Source of the DNA: Mactromeris polynyma
Lineage: Eukaryota > Mollusca > Bivalvia > Venerida > Mactridae
Direction of reading: 5' to 3'
NCBI GenBank assembly: GCA_032209605.1
Contig: JASFXZ010000052.1
Location: forward strand, 1,426,001 to 1,490,000
Length of the DNA: 64,000 nucleotides
Part shown: one piece after another, positions 1-11,800 of the stretch
Layout of the letters: each line of letters begins with the position of its first letter
Position numbering within the stretch: position 1 is the stretch's first letter
Notes under the pieces: model-generated
Told to the model about the DNA's origin: nothing
Database searches by the model: none
Seen by the model: the letters and a program-made list of their open reading frames with translations, nothing else
Position numbers and translations under genes: made by a program

Positions 1-2248
1 TTTGAAAAATTTTTGGTACACAGGTGTAACATCAGAAGATACAGGTCAAGTTCGATATTGGGGCTGGTGGGGCCAAGGTCAAGGTCACTGTTACTAAAAA
101 TAGTTTCTCTTACTTTCACTTACTAGCAAATGGTTTGTTTTTAGTTGTAAGGCCACTACTTTTATATAAATTGGTTTACAAAACCGGCGGGTCTAATTTT
201 CCGAAAAGTAGAAAAAAATAAAAATCGAATTTCACTTTTTTTTTCAAAATTATTTTCCCGACCGTATCAAAACATTGTAAATCTTAACTATTTTACATAA
301 TTTCGTTGTTTTTTCCTAAAATTTGAGATTTGTATTAATAAACAAATGATTTAGAAGTGTTTTGCCACAGACAACTGAATAACAACAGTTAAAATACTCG
401 AAATATACGACAATGACCATGGCGAGTAACTGCGAAGTTGCATAAATTTCGGATACGCTTATTTTCGGATAAGTGTTCGTTTTTAAAGTTTAATGTCAAC
501 TTGATAGTATGTAAGCTTGTAATAAGAGTCTTAAAGGTTTTCTTTTGCATTTTTGTTTACTGTTGTCAGTAGACATACAGAATTTTCTTGTTATGTAAAC
601 AGTGCAGTCAGTGACTTGCCCAGAAAATTTCAGTTACAGAATATCAATTTATCATGTGTCACAATATGTTATCTATTGCTTCAAGTTCATGACTCCCCTA
701 GAATAATATGGCAATTTTATTTGGCTGGTAAGAAAAGACATTTGCTTTTAATCAAGTCTGTTTTTCAATTTGTATTTCACTTATTGAACTCTGGTTGACA
801 GTGGCAAATTTTTAAGAAATTGACATTGCTAAACTTCATATGGAATTTTTTCACTTAAAATGATTCGAAATGAACTATTGAGTAAGAAAGATGAATCTAT
901 CAGTCTGATTCTGACACATGTTTACAGTAATTGGCATGGTTAAAATAATTCATATTTTTTCTCAAATATGTATTTTGATATTCAGCATAGCCTTAAAGCA
1001 AAACAAATGTCTGGCTGGGCGATATCAAATGTATCTTCGAAAAAAGTGTAGTATATATACATGTTTTCTAGTCAATTTCATTGATGTTCTCAAAGTATGT
1101 TTTATATGCACAGTATGTAAGATTTAAACAGTGTGTTTAATTAGAACTATGAAACTTTGTGTGTATTAATACATGTTTAAATAGCAGTTTAAGAATTAAA
1201 ATGTCAAGTAAATGATATAAATTTTCAATGTTGTTAATCATTTCTCTGATTTTCACCCTTTTAGAGTATGTTTTGGGACTTTTTTCCTTTTTTTTTTTTT
1301 TTTTTTTTCGACCACCCAGTGGACATTTTCCCCAAAAATTCTTGTAAACCAAAAAATAAAAAAGGAGTGGCCTAAACGACTTATCTTTCTGTGAAAATAA
1401 CTGTTATTTCTAGCATATTGTTTGATATATTTTGCATTGATTTAGTTCCATTTTGCCCAGCTTTTTGTGAGCAATTCTATACAAGTTCAGTTTTTTATTT
1501 CACAGGAACTGTTGATTAGTTCTTACTGTTCTGTTGGCAGCATTTTTGGTTTATTACATTCAGATACTAGCAAATGGTTTGTTTTTGTTGTTGAAGACTC
1601 GCCTTTCAGTGAAAATAACGGGATTTCTTTTAAAATCCATTGAAATAAGGCATAATATAATGTTATATCCAGGTAGTTTGATTATTTGATTAAATCTGTG
1701 AAACTGCAGTCAAGGACAATGGAACAAAATGTCTTGATTGCGAATATAAATTGTATCAATTTAATACGCTTTGTTGCTATATTTGTTCGAATTTGAATGC
1801 AAAATGTTCAGATCTTGGGAGTTAAAATCAAATATATTGGTGTTACTAGTTCATACTCTAGTCGAATGTATCATTATATTTCTTTGTGACAAAGTGCTAT
1901 ATATTACTGTTCATTTTTTCTATTTTATTGATTTTGACCTGACTCCCATACTGTGGTATTCATATCACCTCCGAAATATTAAAATGTACACAATTCTTAT
2001 TATAACCCCACTTCAAAATATGCAATGGGGGCTATATGGGAATCACCACTTGTTCCGTCATGTCACATAACATGGTTTTCCATGAATTATTTCTACCAAG
2101 CCTAGTTGTGTATATTGACGGCACATTCTGATTGTGGTCCTGTAGTGATAGATAGTGATAGATAATTTCATTGTCTTGACTGGCGGCCATCTTTGAATTT
2201 ATCAAAAATATGTCTGACAAAGCGGTATTGTGGGGGTATTAATCACCT
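1..2248. other. Region upstream of first recognised exon, no gene seen
   Basis: AT-rich. Bases 1-125 are part of the dispersed 'CCAAGGTCAAGGTCACT...ACTAAAAATAG' repeat also found at about 5.5 kb. A 24-base T run lies at about 1285-1308. No open frame has splice sites and recognisable content. Probably an intron of the + strand gene. Confidence 0.5.
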
Positions 2249-2600
2249 TCAGTGATAGCTCTAGTTGTTGTTGTTGCTGTTTTATTGTTACTTTTGTTGC
2301 TGATGCTGTAAATGTAGCTGTTGTTGTTGTTGTATCTGTTGTTTTTACTGATGTTTTTTGTTACTGCTGTTGTTTTTGTCATTCTTGTTTTATGTTGTTG
2401 TTGTACTTGCTGTTTTTGTTGTTGTGGTGTGTTGCTGATGTTTTTGTTGCTACTGCTGCTGTTTTGGTAGCCATTTCTGCTGCTGTTGTTTTTGTCATTC
2501 TTGTTTTTGTTTTATGTTGTTGTTGTTGCTGTTTTTGTTGTTGTGGTGTGTTGCTGCTGTTTTGGTAGCCATTTCTGCAGCTGTTTTTATTGCTGTTTTC
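2249..2600 (+). repeat. TGT/TGC trinucleotide-rich low-complexity tract
   Basis: Imperfect (TTG/TGT/GCT) triplet tract, with blocks such as TTGTTGTTGTTGCTGTT repeated over about 350 bp. It ends roughly 100 bp before the exon acceptor at 2696. The frame through it (poly-Cys/Val) is a by-product of the triplet period, not a gene. Confidence 0.8.
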
Positions 2601-2696
2601 ATTTCATTTCAGGTGTCCCTCAACATCATTCATGTTGTATCAAAAGAAATTAACAATGATTGCTTGTACTAAATTTGGACATTTGTATATTTTCAG

Positions 2697-2804
2697 GAGA
2701 CAGATCGTAGCAAAGAAGCATTTATGGATATGTTAGCTTCCAGGTATCCACAGTATGCTGAAAAAATTAGTTCAACAACAAGCGAAGATGGCTTTCCTGT
2801 CAGG
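2697..2804 (+). CDS. SRCIN1/KIAA1217-like: SRCIN1/KIAA1217-like exon 1 of window
   Basis: Acceptor TATTTTCAG ends at 2696 and donor GTATGT starts at 2805. The 36 codons are phase 0 at both ends and include DMLASRYPQYAEKISS. The 'RYP' motif followed by a helix resembles the conserved N-terminal segment of the family. The reading enters from an upstream exon, so the ATG codons inside (2724, 2730) are probably not the start. Confidence 0.82.
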
Positions 2805-5800
2805 GTATGTACTTTACAACAATACTTTGCTTGTGAGAGTTTAAACATCGAGGTTTTTGTCAGATGCAAAAAAAGATTGAGTCCTTTTGTATCAGATGCT
2901 CATAATGAATGCCAGCTAGGTTACCAAATATGGTTGTGACATTCCACTAGGTTGTGTGAGTCTTGACAATGTTTTGAATTTGATCAATTGCAAATGAATG
3001 GGCAATTGTTTTAATGACAATGTGTTATATGATTTTGTCCCAACATTTTCAGGAATACAGTGACATGTTCTACTTTTAGCAAATACTGTGATACCATGAC
3101 ACATGACATTACTACCCCTAGTCTTATTAACCTGACAATGGACAAACCCCTAATCTAAATACTGCATCTGACATGAGTTGTACAAAGGATCAACTAGCAC
3201 CATTTTAACAGCTGGTTTGTCTCAGCTGGGGATTGAACTAGCAATTTCCTGCACCCGAAAGTAACGCACCACCATTGAGCCTTGTTTAATTTACCAGTTA
3301 AAAAATCATTGCTTGCTATTTTTAGATGTGTCTGTTTTAAAAAAGTGAAGAGCAATTGTTTACCTTGAGTGTCATTATCGGCATCCACAAGCATGTTGAT
3401 TGTTGTACCTTGAGTGTTATTGTCTTCATCCACAATATTGTTAACTATTGTGTTTAGCTCAGTTTCAGAGCGAGTATTTGTCCAATTGTAAAGGTTACCT
3501 GCTGATAAAGATCTATGGCTGTTTGCAATGCTCTTGTTTAAGGATATTTTACATTATGTCTTACTTCAAACTGGAGACATTATCAATTGGCAAGTGGAAG
3601 AAATAAATCATTTATATTGTATTTATGCTTGGAAACCATGTAAGAGGCAATTTCTGAGCATTGTTGATCACTTAACACTTGGAAGAAATACATAATTTAT
3701 AGATACAAGAATAGTAATAAATCTGCTCTGCCTGACAACCAATACCATCTATGGCTTTACTTGTTATTGCTACAATGATATTTTGAAGAAGACTCATGAG
3801 AATCCCTTTGTTTTCTTCCTGTGTTCTCTAGAATGTTATTTCTTCTCAAGTACACAATGATTACACTTAAAACTGATTTATATACCTGTTGTATTAGGTA
3901 CATTGTATATACTGTACCTAATACACTTGATGGATGGAAATTTTGTGTTCATATTTTTTTGTTCTATACAATGTGGCCATGTGGATATTGGGGTGGTTTA
4001 TTGCTCTCATCCTGTCTATATGATTTGCCTAAAGGTGTTTGTTTGAAGTTGTCATAGCCTTGAGGGATTTCTTTGAAAGGGGTTGTATGAAGGGGGTTGT
4101 CTGGAAGCATTTTTGTCCTGAAGAGGAGTTATCTTGAGGGGTTTGCCTGGTAGAGATTTTCCAAAGGGGTTTGTCCTGCACATAAAATAATGGGAAGAAT
4201 TATGTCCACATTAGCCGAAATCATTTGAGGAATTTTGTTGGAAAGGTTTGTCTAAGTTTAATCAGTTAAAAGGTCTCTTCCCAAAGGTTGTAATTTAAAC
4301 ATTTGATTCAATGTATGAGATTGCATAGTTTATGCGCATTTTAGTAATAGCAGCTTTACCAGGATTTTTCAATGCATTTATCAAGTTGTGTTGTCTCTTT
4401 TATCAGATATTTCATAAAATTATCTTGATACTGTTGGCAATTGAATACAGTGCACACATATGTGATAATTAACTTAGTGTGTTTAGTAATGAACTTTTGT
4501 TAAATTATTATCAGACTGTATGTTATGTATTAGTCACTTTGTTATGTTTTATAATAGTTGTACCTTAAAATGATCTGTCTTAGAACATGATAGCAATGAA
4601 TGGTGAAGTGTAAAATCTGCACATTGTGACAGTTACAATTTGCAGCTGTTGTTCGAAATGGATACATACCATCTACATATAAATAGTTTATGATAACTTA
4701 ATCTATTACTGTTTTTGTTGACTGATTATAATGGTTTATTCATTTCCTGTAATCTAAGGTGTCCTGATAGTGCCAACAAAACACAAGCTGAATCGCTTAA
4801 CATGTTGAGAAAAAAATATCTCTAAAATTTATGGCCCTCTTTGTTCTGCTGTTCACAAATAAGTAATTATAGATAAAATCTAAGATATATCCTCAGATTC
4901 ATTGTTTTTATGATGTCTTTTTATTGCTGGCCAAGGTGTTTCATGTTCATTATGGCCTCACTCTCTATTGCTTATTGTTCAGAAGATGCCTGGTGCAGCT
5001 GGTCTTCTGGCAAAGTTTGTCCTATGTTACTTTTGTCATGGTATCCAGTATATGGGTGTATTGTACCACGATATGGAATAAATATACCATATTTTCTGCT
5101 GTCTGCTAGAAAATTACTGGCTACAAACTCAAAATTTATGAAATTATCTAGTCATGATTTTCAAGTCCATTTTCGCTGTTTTGTTCTTTATTAAATCTCA
5201 ATATTAAGACCACCTCAATAGCAAGGACAGTTTTTAATGGTCCCAATGGTGGTCTTATTATTGAGGTTTTAATGTATAATCAATTTGAGTGTTTGTCATG
5301 AAACTTAACGGAAACTCAAGAGTTACAATACCACCAAACCCTCAAAGACGAGAATCTTTGCCATCAGGAAGTTGATAAAACTAAGCGTATTTTATAGCGT
5401 TATAAAAGGGGTTTTATATTTTAACCAGGTTTTCAAAGAAACCAGGTTATTAGAATGGTGTGTGTCGTTGGGAGTTCTGTTGTCATATTGTAACCAAACT
5501 TGGTGTATAGTAAGATCATGTGGACAGCTCGCTTGTGATTGCTTTTGGGTTTGTTCCGTCAAAGGTCAAGGTCACCATTACTAAAAATAGAAATTTGGTA
5601 TCTGGCGAATAACTTTAGCTTCAGTGATCATATTGACATCAAACTTGGTGTATAGTAAGAACATGTGGAAAGCATGCTTGGGATTTCTTTTGGGTTTGTT
5701 GTGTCCAAAGTCAAGGTCACTTAAAATTTAAAGATCAGTTTCCACTTTAGATCTTCGCTATACATTGGTGTATTGACATCAAACTTGGTGTATAGTTGTT

Positions 5801-8800
5801 GCATATATATATAATATATCTAAGTGTGAGTATGTGTATGCATGTATCACCTATGGCACCTTTTCAGCATTGATGATCATCATGTATTCATTATACAAAA
5901 AGAGCCTTGGCTACAAATAACTAGGCATTGCCTATTCCTCGTTTTTATTTGTGTTTATAAACAAGTATTTAATGAATGTTTCATTCAATGCGAGTACAAT
6001 GTATCAGTGATTATAGTAATCAGTATAAATTTGTTTGAGATAAAACTGTCAATATTGGGACGTTTAACAGTAAATAAAGTGTGGTAGAACAAACATGGAA
6101 CTATGATTTAGATACGTATTATTTGAAATTCTTAGTCCAGCCTTGAAGCTAAAAATAGGGGCTGATTCCAGTTGTTTACATTTATTTTTGTTAAGGTACA
6201 CACATTTTTTTTTACATATCAACTGAAAGTGTTCTGTATTATGTAATCAAGATTTAAGACTATAAAATTTGAGGCAATAAATGTTTCTAAGCTTAATTCC
6301 AAAAGAAGGAAAGAGTCGTAGCCCTTTTCACCTCTTGAAGATGATCTTTGTGGCTGAAAAAGTTTTACGATGAGCTGTGGCGCCTACAGGCTGTGTTCTG
6401 TCATAAATATTTCAGCATCTGAAAAATGATTAAATAATCGCCATTATTGTTCTTAGGATAACGTAAATATCACAGGCACCTGCTCCTTGATATCAGTGTT
6501 ATGTTTAGTATAAACTCTTGACAACATGTCTGCGAGTATGGAATGTCAGGCTGGTGCATTGTGGGCGGGATAATCAAACTTTCACCTGTTGGCATTGTCA
6601 TATATGACTCCATGAGGTCTGAGTCTGGTTGAAACAAGGTAAATGTATCACAATAGTAACCAGCTTCCTTCTAGACAATCATCCCATACTTATAGTTTCT
6701 CTTGTCTGTTCCCCTGGAATTACATTATGCTTTAGTGTTGTCATATTGAAACATTTGGAGGGGTTGTGAATTTGAAGGACTTATTCCTTCGAAAGTGGAT
6801 TAATGTCGACTTTTTACGGAAATATTATTTTGCACTTATGATTATTTCTTGGGTTTTGTTTATTACTAAGTGACGTAACTGCATCTTTGCCAATATTGGT
6901 TTTGCTCTAAATGGAAAAAAGTTGCTAACTTAACAAAAATTTAAGATTTGTTCAGACCTCTCGAAACATTACTAAGGTTTTCCTAGACTTACATTTAATG
7001 GAGTACATAAAGAGTGAATAAATCATGAGTATTTATTGAGAATATTTAGTTTTGTTGTGATAACTTTAAATTCTCTTGTAAATTTTTCGGCACAGCCGTA
7101 CTAACATGGTTTTGCTATTTGCATATCAGTGTTGTGTAAACCAATCAACTCTTATGTTAACCACCAATGCAATTTCTCTTCAACCAAACAACATTTGTAA
7201 CCTTGACGCGGATTGGTTAACCTTTCAATAATGGGTACGTTACCTTACCGAAATGCACTGAATTTGCCGAAATCCCTTTTGGATCAGTAGTGACCAGCAA
7301 CAAAACATCTCGTTTTTTATGTTGCACAACAAATCTTAACCTTCACATTGCGCCGACCATTTTTTTTCAAGATGTTTGTAGTTATGTATACTAATACTGT
7401 GTTGGCATATAACTGAAACAACAATATTTAGCAACCAATGCTTTTGGCGAATATAATGATGTTCCGAAAATGATGAAAATTAATAATTTGCAAAAAATTC
7501 TCATTTTACGGTAATGCGAAAACCCAGGAAGCAGTAAGTGTGCTTCACCCCTTAATTTGGCTTTACCTCCTAGGGTAAATAGAATAGAACATAAAAAAAT
7601 ATGCTCTTCAGAAATGGAGGAAATAAATATATAAAAAAATAACATATACTGATGAACAGTATCAGGAGTAATTTATCTATAATAAGAAACTATCGAATAT
7701 TATTTATCTTGCTACAATCCAGGTAAACACAAAGAGACATACATAGATATATACATAGTTATCATATGACATGTTGCACAGTGCAGTGGACTTTGTATCC
7801 TGTTTGGTTAAGTATTTCCATAAATTATACAGGTAAAAACATATGTTTGCATTGAGATAACATTGGCGGATACGGGGTTTGCTAGAATGTACACATTTAA
7901 TTGTTCAGTCATAGCAACTGTCCTTGTATAATGATTGATCCACGTTGAACAAGTTAAAATTGGAGTGCGATAAAGTTTCTGTAACTTGCGATAAGATATC
8001 TGAAATCTTTCAGTTTCACTTTTTCTTTTAAAAAAATATGGATTTTACCCAGCGCTGAGAATGTTTGATTAAACATCAAGATTAAACATGTGACTGAAAC
8101 CACATTGGAGATTTGCTAGGTGGAGCATGTGTACACGTTGTTAATATTACGTGGAAAAATACATTTTTCGTGGACAAATACATGGTTTGCTCATTTATAG
8201 TGTAGACTTTGTGCTGATATTTGGGTTCCTGTTTTGTTCTGATAAAAATATGAATGAAATAACATTTGTGAGAATTTTTTGATTTTCGTAAATTAAGGAA
8301 TGGATATTTTTCCTGTAAAATATCTTTTTTATTGGATTTATTGGATTAAAATGGATGATAACAACGCAACTTAAGAAAATCCAACTATTGTATGAAAACT
8401 TAAAAAAAAACAGAATGAAATGTATGAATTGTGGATTATAAAATCCTGTTGGACAATTGATATAATTATAAAAAATAAATGTAGGACGGGATTTGGATTG
8501 AATACTTAAAGATGCAAAGAAGTAACTCACATCAAGTAATTATGAGAAGTAACATAGACAAGGTAAGGAAATGTTTTTTATTAACTAGTGGAACATTTAA
8601 GACGGCACAATTTTTTTATTTATATGTATTACTTGATAAAACAATTAGCAAAGAAAATCTAAGAGCCCCTTATATTTGCCAGCCCAGCCCCGCCCAGCCC
8701 CCCTCCCTCGCATCTATGCTCTCAGCTTCCTGGACCCTTGCATCTACGCTCTCAGCTTCCTGGACCCTTGCATCTATGCTCTCAGCTTCCTGGACCCTTG

Positions 8801-11800
8801 CATCTACGCTCTCAGCTTCCTGGACCCTTGCATCTACGCTCTCAGCTTCCTGGACCCTTGCATCTACGCTCTCAGCTTCCTGGACCCTTGCATCTACGCT
8901 CTCAGCTTCCTGGACCCTTGCATCTACGCTCTCAGCTTCCTGGACCCTTGCATCTACGCTCTCAGCTTCCTGGACCCTTGCATCTATGCTCTCAGCTTCC
9001 TGGACCCTTGCATCTATGCTCTCAGCTTCCTGGACCCTTGCATCTATGCTCTCAGCTTCCTGGACCCTTGCATCTACGCTCTCAGCTTCCTGGACCCTTG
9101 CATCTACGCTCTCAGCTTCCTGAACCCTTGCATCTACGCTCTCGGCTTCCTGGACCCTTGCATCTACGCTCTCGGCTTCCTGGACCCTTGCATCTACGCT
9201 CTCAGCTTCCTGGACCCTTGCATCTATGCTCCCAGCTTCCTGGACCCTTGCATCTACGCTCTCAGCTTCCTGGACCCTTGCATCTACGCTCTCAGCTTCC
9301 TGGACCCTTGCATCTACGCTCTCAGCTTCCTGGACCCTCGCATCTATGCTCTCAGCTTCCTGGACCCTTGCATCTATGCTCTCAGCTTCCTGGACCCTTG
9401 CATCTACGCTCTCAGCTTCCTGGACCCTTGCATCTATGCTCTCAGCTTCCTGGACCCTTGCATCTATGCTCTCAGCTTCCTGGACCCTTGCATCTACGCT
9501 CTCAGCTTCCTGGACCCTTGCATCTACGCTCTCAGCTTCCTGGACCCTTGCATCTACGCTCTCAGCTTCCTGGACCCTTGCATCTACGCTCTCAGCTTCC
9601 TGGACCCTTGCATCTACGCTCTCAGCTTCCTGGACCCTTGCATCTACGCTCTCAGCTTCCTGGACCCTTGCATCTATGCTCTCAGCTTCCTGGACCCTTG
9701 CATCTACGCTCTCAGCTTCCTGGACCCTTGCATCTACGCTCTCAGCTTCCTGGACCCTTGCATCTACGCTCTCAGCTTCCTGGACCCTTGCATCTATGCT
9801 CTCAGCTTCCTGGACCCTTGCATCTACGCTCTCAGCTTCCTGGACCCTTGCATCTACGCTCTCAGCTTCCTGGACCCTTGCATCTATGCTCTCAGCTTCC
9901 TGGACCCTCGCATCTATGCTCTCAGCTTCCTGGACCCTTGCATCTATGCTCTCAGCTTCCTGGACCCTCGCATCTACGCTCTCAGCTTCCTGGACCCTTG
10001 CATCTATGCTCTCAGCTTCCTGGACCCTTGCATCTACGCTCTCAGCTTCCTGGACCCTTGCATCTATGCTCTCAGCTTCCTGGACCCTTGCATCTACGCT
10101 CTCAGCTTCCTGGACCCTTGCATCTATGCTCTCAGCTTCCTGGACCCTTGCATCTATGCTCTCAGCTTCCTAGAGTGGACCCTTGCATCTATGCTCTCAG
10201 CTTCCTTGACCCTTGCATCTACGCTCTCAGCTTCCTGGACCCTTGCATCTACGCTCTCAGCTTCCTGGACCCTTGCATCTACGCTCTCAGCTTCCTGGAC
10301 CCTTGCATCTACGCTCTCAGCTTCCTGGACCCTCGCATCTACGCTCTCAGCTTCCTGGACCCTCGCATCTACGCTCTCAGCTTCCTGGACCCTTGCATCT
10401 ACGCTCTCAGCTTCCTGGACCCTCGCATCTACGCTCTCAGCTTCCTGGACCCTTGCATCTATGCTCTCAGCTTCCTGGACCCTCGCATCTACGCTCTCAG
10501 CTTCCTGGACCCTTGCATCTACGCTCTCAGCTTCCTGGACCCTTGCATCTACGCTCTCAGCTTCCTGGACCCTTGCATCTATGCTCTCAGCTTCCTGGAC
10601 CCTCGCATCTACGCTCTCAGCTTCCTGGACCCTCGCATCTACGCTCTCAGCTTTCTGGACCCTCGCATGTTGCTTGCCCCTTTAGACCCTTAGATGTTCT
10701 CACATCTACAGAAATTCCACAACTTGAAATATACAATAACATCTAGATATTGGATCTCTGATCTCCGTATCTACTATTCTGAGAAGGAAAGAACTTCCTA
10801 GAAACAGTGTTTGACATTTATTACAGAATATCTATGTTAAATGTTGGCCTGCATTTCAATTTTCATCTGGTACCATATTAATTAAAATTGCGGTAATGTG
10901 ATATTTCTGCTTTGTCTTGAGACCTAGAATTGATTTTAACCATTAATTTAACCTGAGACATACAAATATAGAATGTGCAAATCAAGTCTAGAGCAAATTA
11001 TTCATCATTAAGAGCTGTAATTGTGTTTGATGGTAAATGATTGCTTAGCTGCCAAAATTGTAAATGAAATCCGATAAATAACCTTTTGAAAATAAAACAT
11101 ATTAGAAAATAGCAGACTTTCCTGGCAGTGTCATGTATTTGGAATACTTAATTTTTTTGAGACATTGTCAAACAGGTAATGTACTATAGTTCCTGGTGAG
11201 TGAAGAGTTTGTCTTTGAACACATTGGATACACTTTCTCACATTCTGAAAGTAAAGTTGTACCTATCATTCAATGAATGTGATAATGAAAGACCTTGTAA
11301 AGAATGGTATTAGAACCATTACCCATCACCGATAATATAACCTTTTGGACATTAAAGAGCATTCTAGAAAATAGCAGACTTTAAATAAGAATGGCATTAG
11401 AAAGTGATAAAAACATTTACCAACGCAAAAAATCATGAGTTGTCTCTTCAGATGCCCTGAGTCACTCACCTTGTGAGAGTTCAGTCAAATATAGACATTC
11501 AGTAGTAAATGTCCTGCTTCACTGTCCCTCCAAAATGCAGCTTAAATTTCCCCAAAATTTTATGCTTTCATATCAACAAAGATAATAAAATTGAACTAAA
11601 CTTATGTGAACAATATCAAACAACATCCTAACACTACCATTTCTACCATTGCCTTTTTTTGTTAGAAAAGCATTTTATGTGCCTTTCATTGGTTTTCAGT
11701 TGTGACTTGTCCTGTGATCTTTTCCATCCATTAACTTCCCCCCTTCACTGTTTGTCCTCCTTGATTCTCCTAGTTATTCCTTATGGTCTGCCAGGCCATC

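Larger units (their letters stand above)
2805..8660 (+). other. First part of 17.5 kb intron, no gene seen
   Basis: AT-rich intron. It holds a minus-oriented tRNA-like SINE head (3215-3290), a 'GGGGTTTGTCC'-type low-complexity patch (4030-4185), a truncated copy of the GGTGGTC inverted-repeat element (5155-5276) and a dimer/trimer of the 'AAACTTGGTGTATAG' repeat (5460-5800). The rest looks unique and non-coding. Confidence 0.5.

Noticed and set aside
2230..2568. 112-codon Cys/Val-rich frame
   Set aside because: Product of the TGT/TGC triplet tract; no homologue and no splice context.
8711..10665. CRISPR array
   Set aside because: Direct head-to-tail units without distinct spacers, in a eukaryotic intron. 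It is a minisatellite.
8676..10746. Long open frames (up to 669 codons) over the 30-bp array as a repetitive secreted or structural protein
   Set aside because: All three forward frames are open because the period is a multiple of three and the unit lacks stops. No signal peptide, splice sites or non-repeat domain surround it, and the array lies inside an intron.
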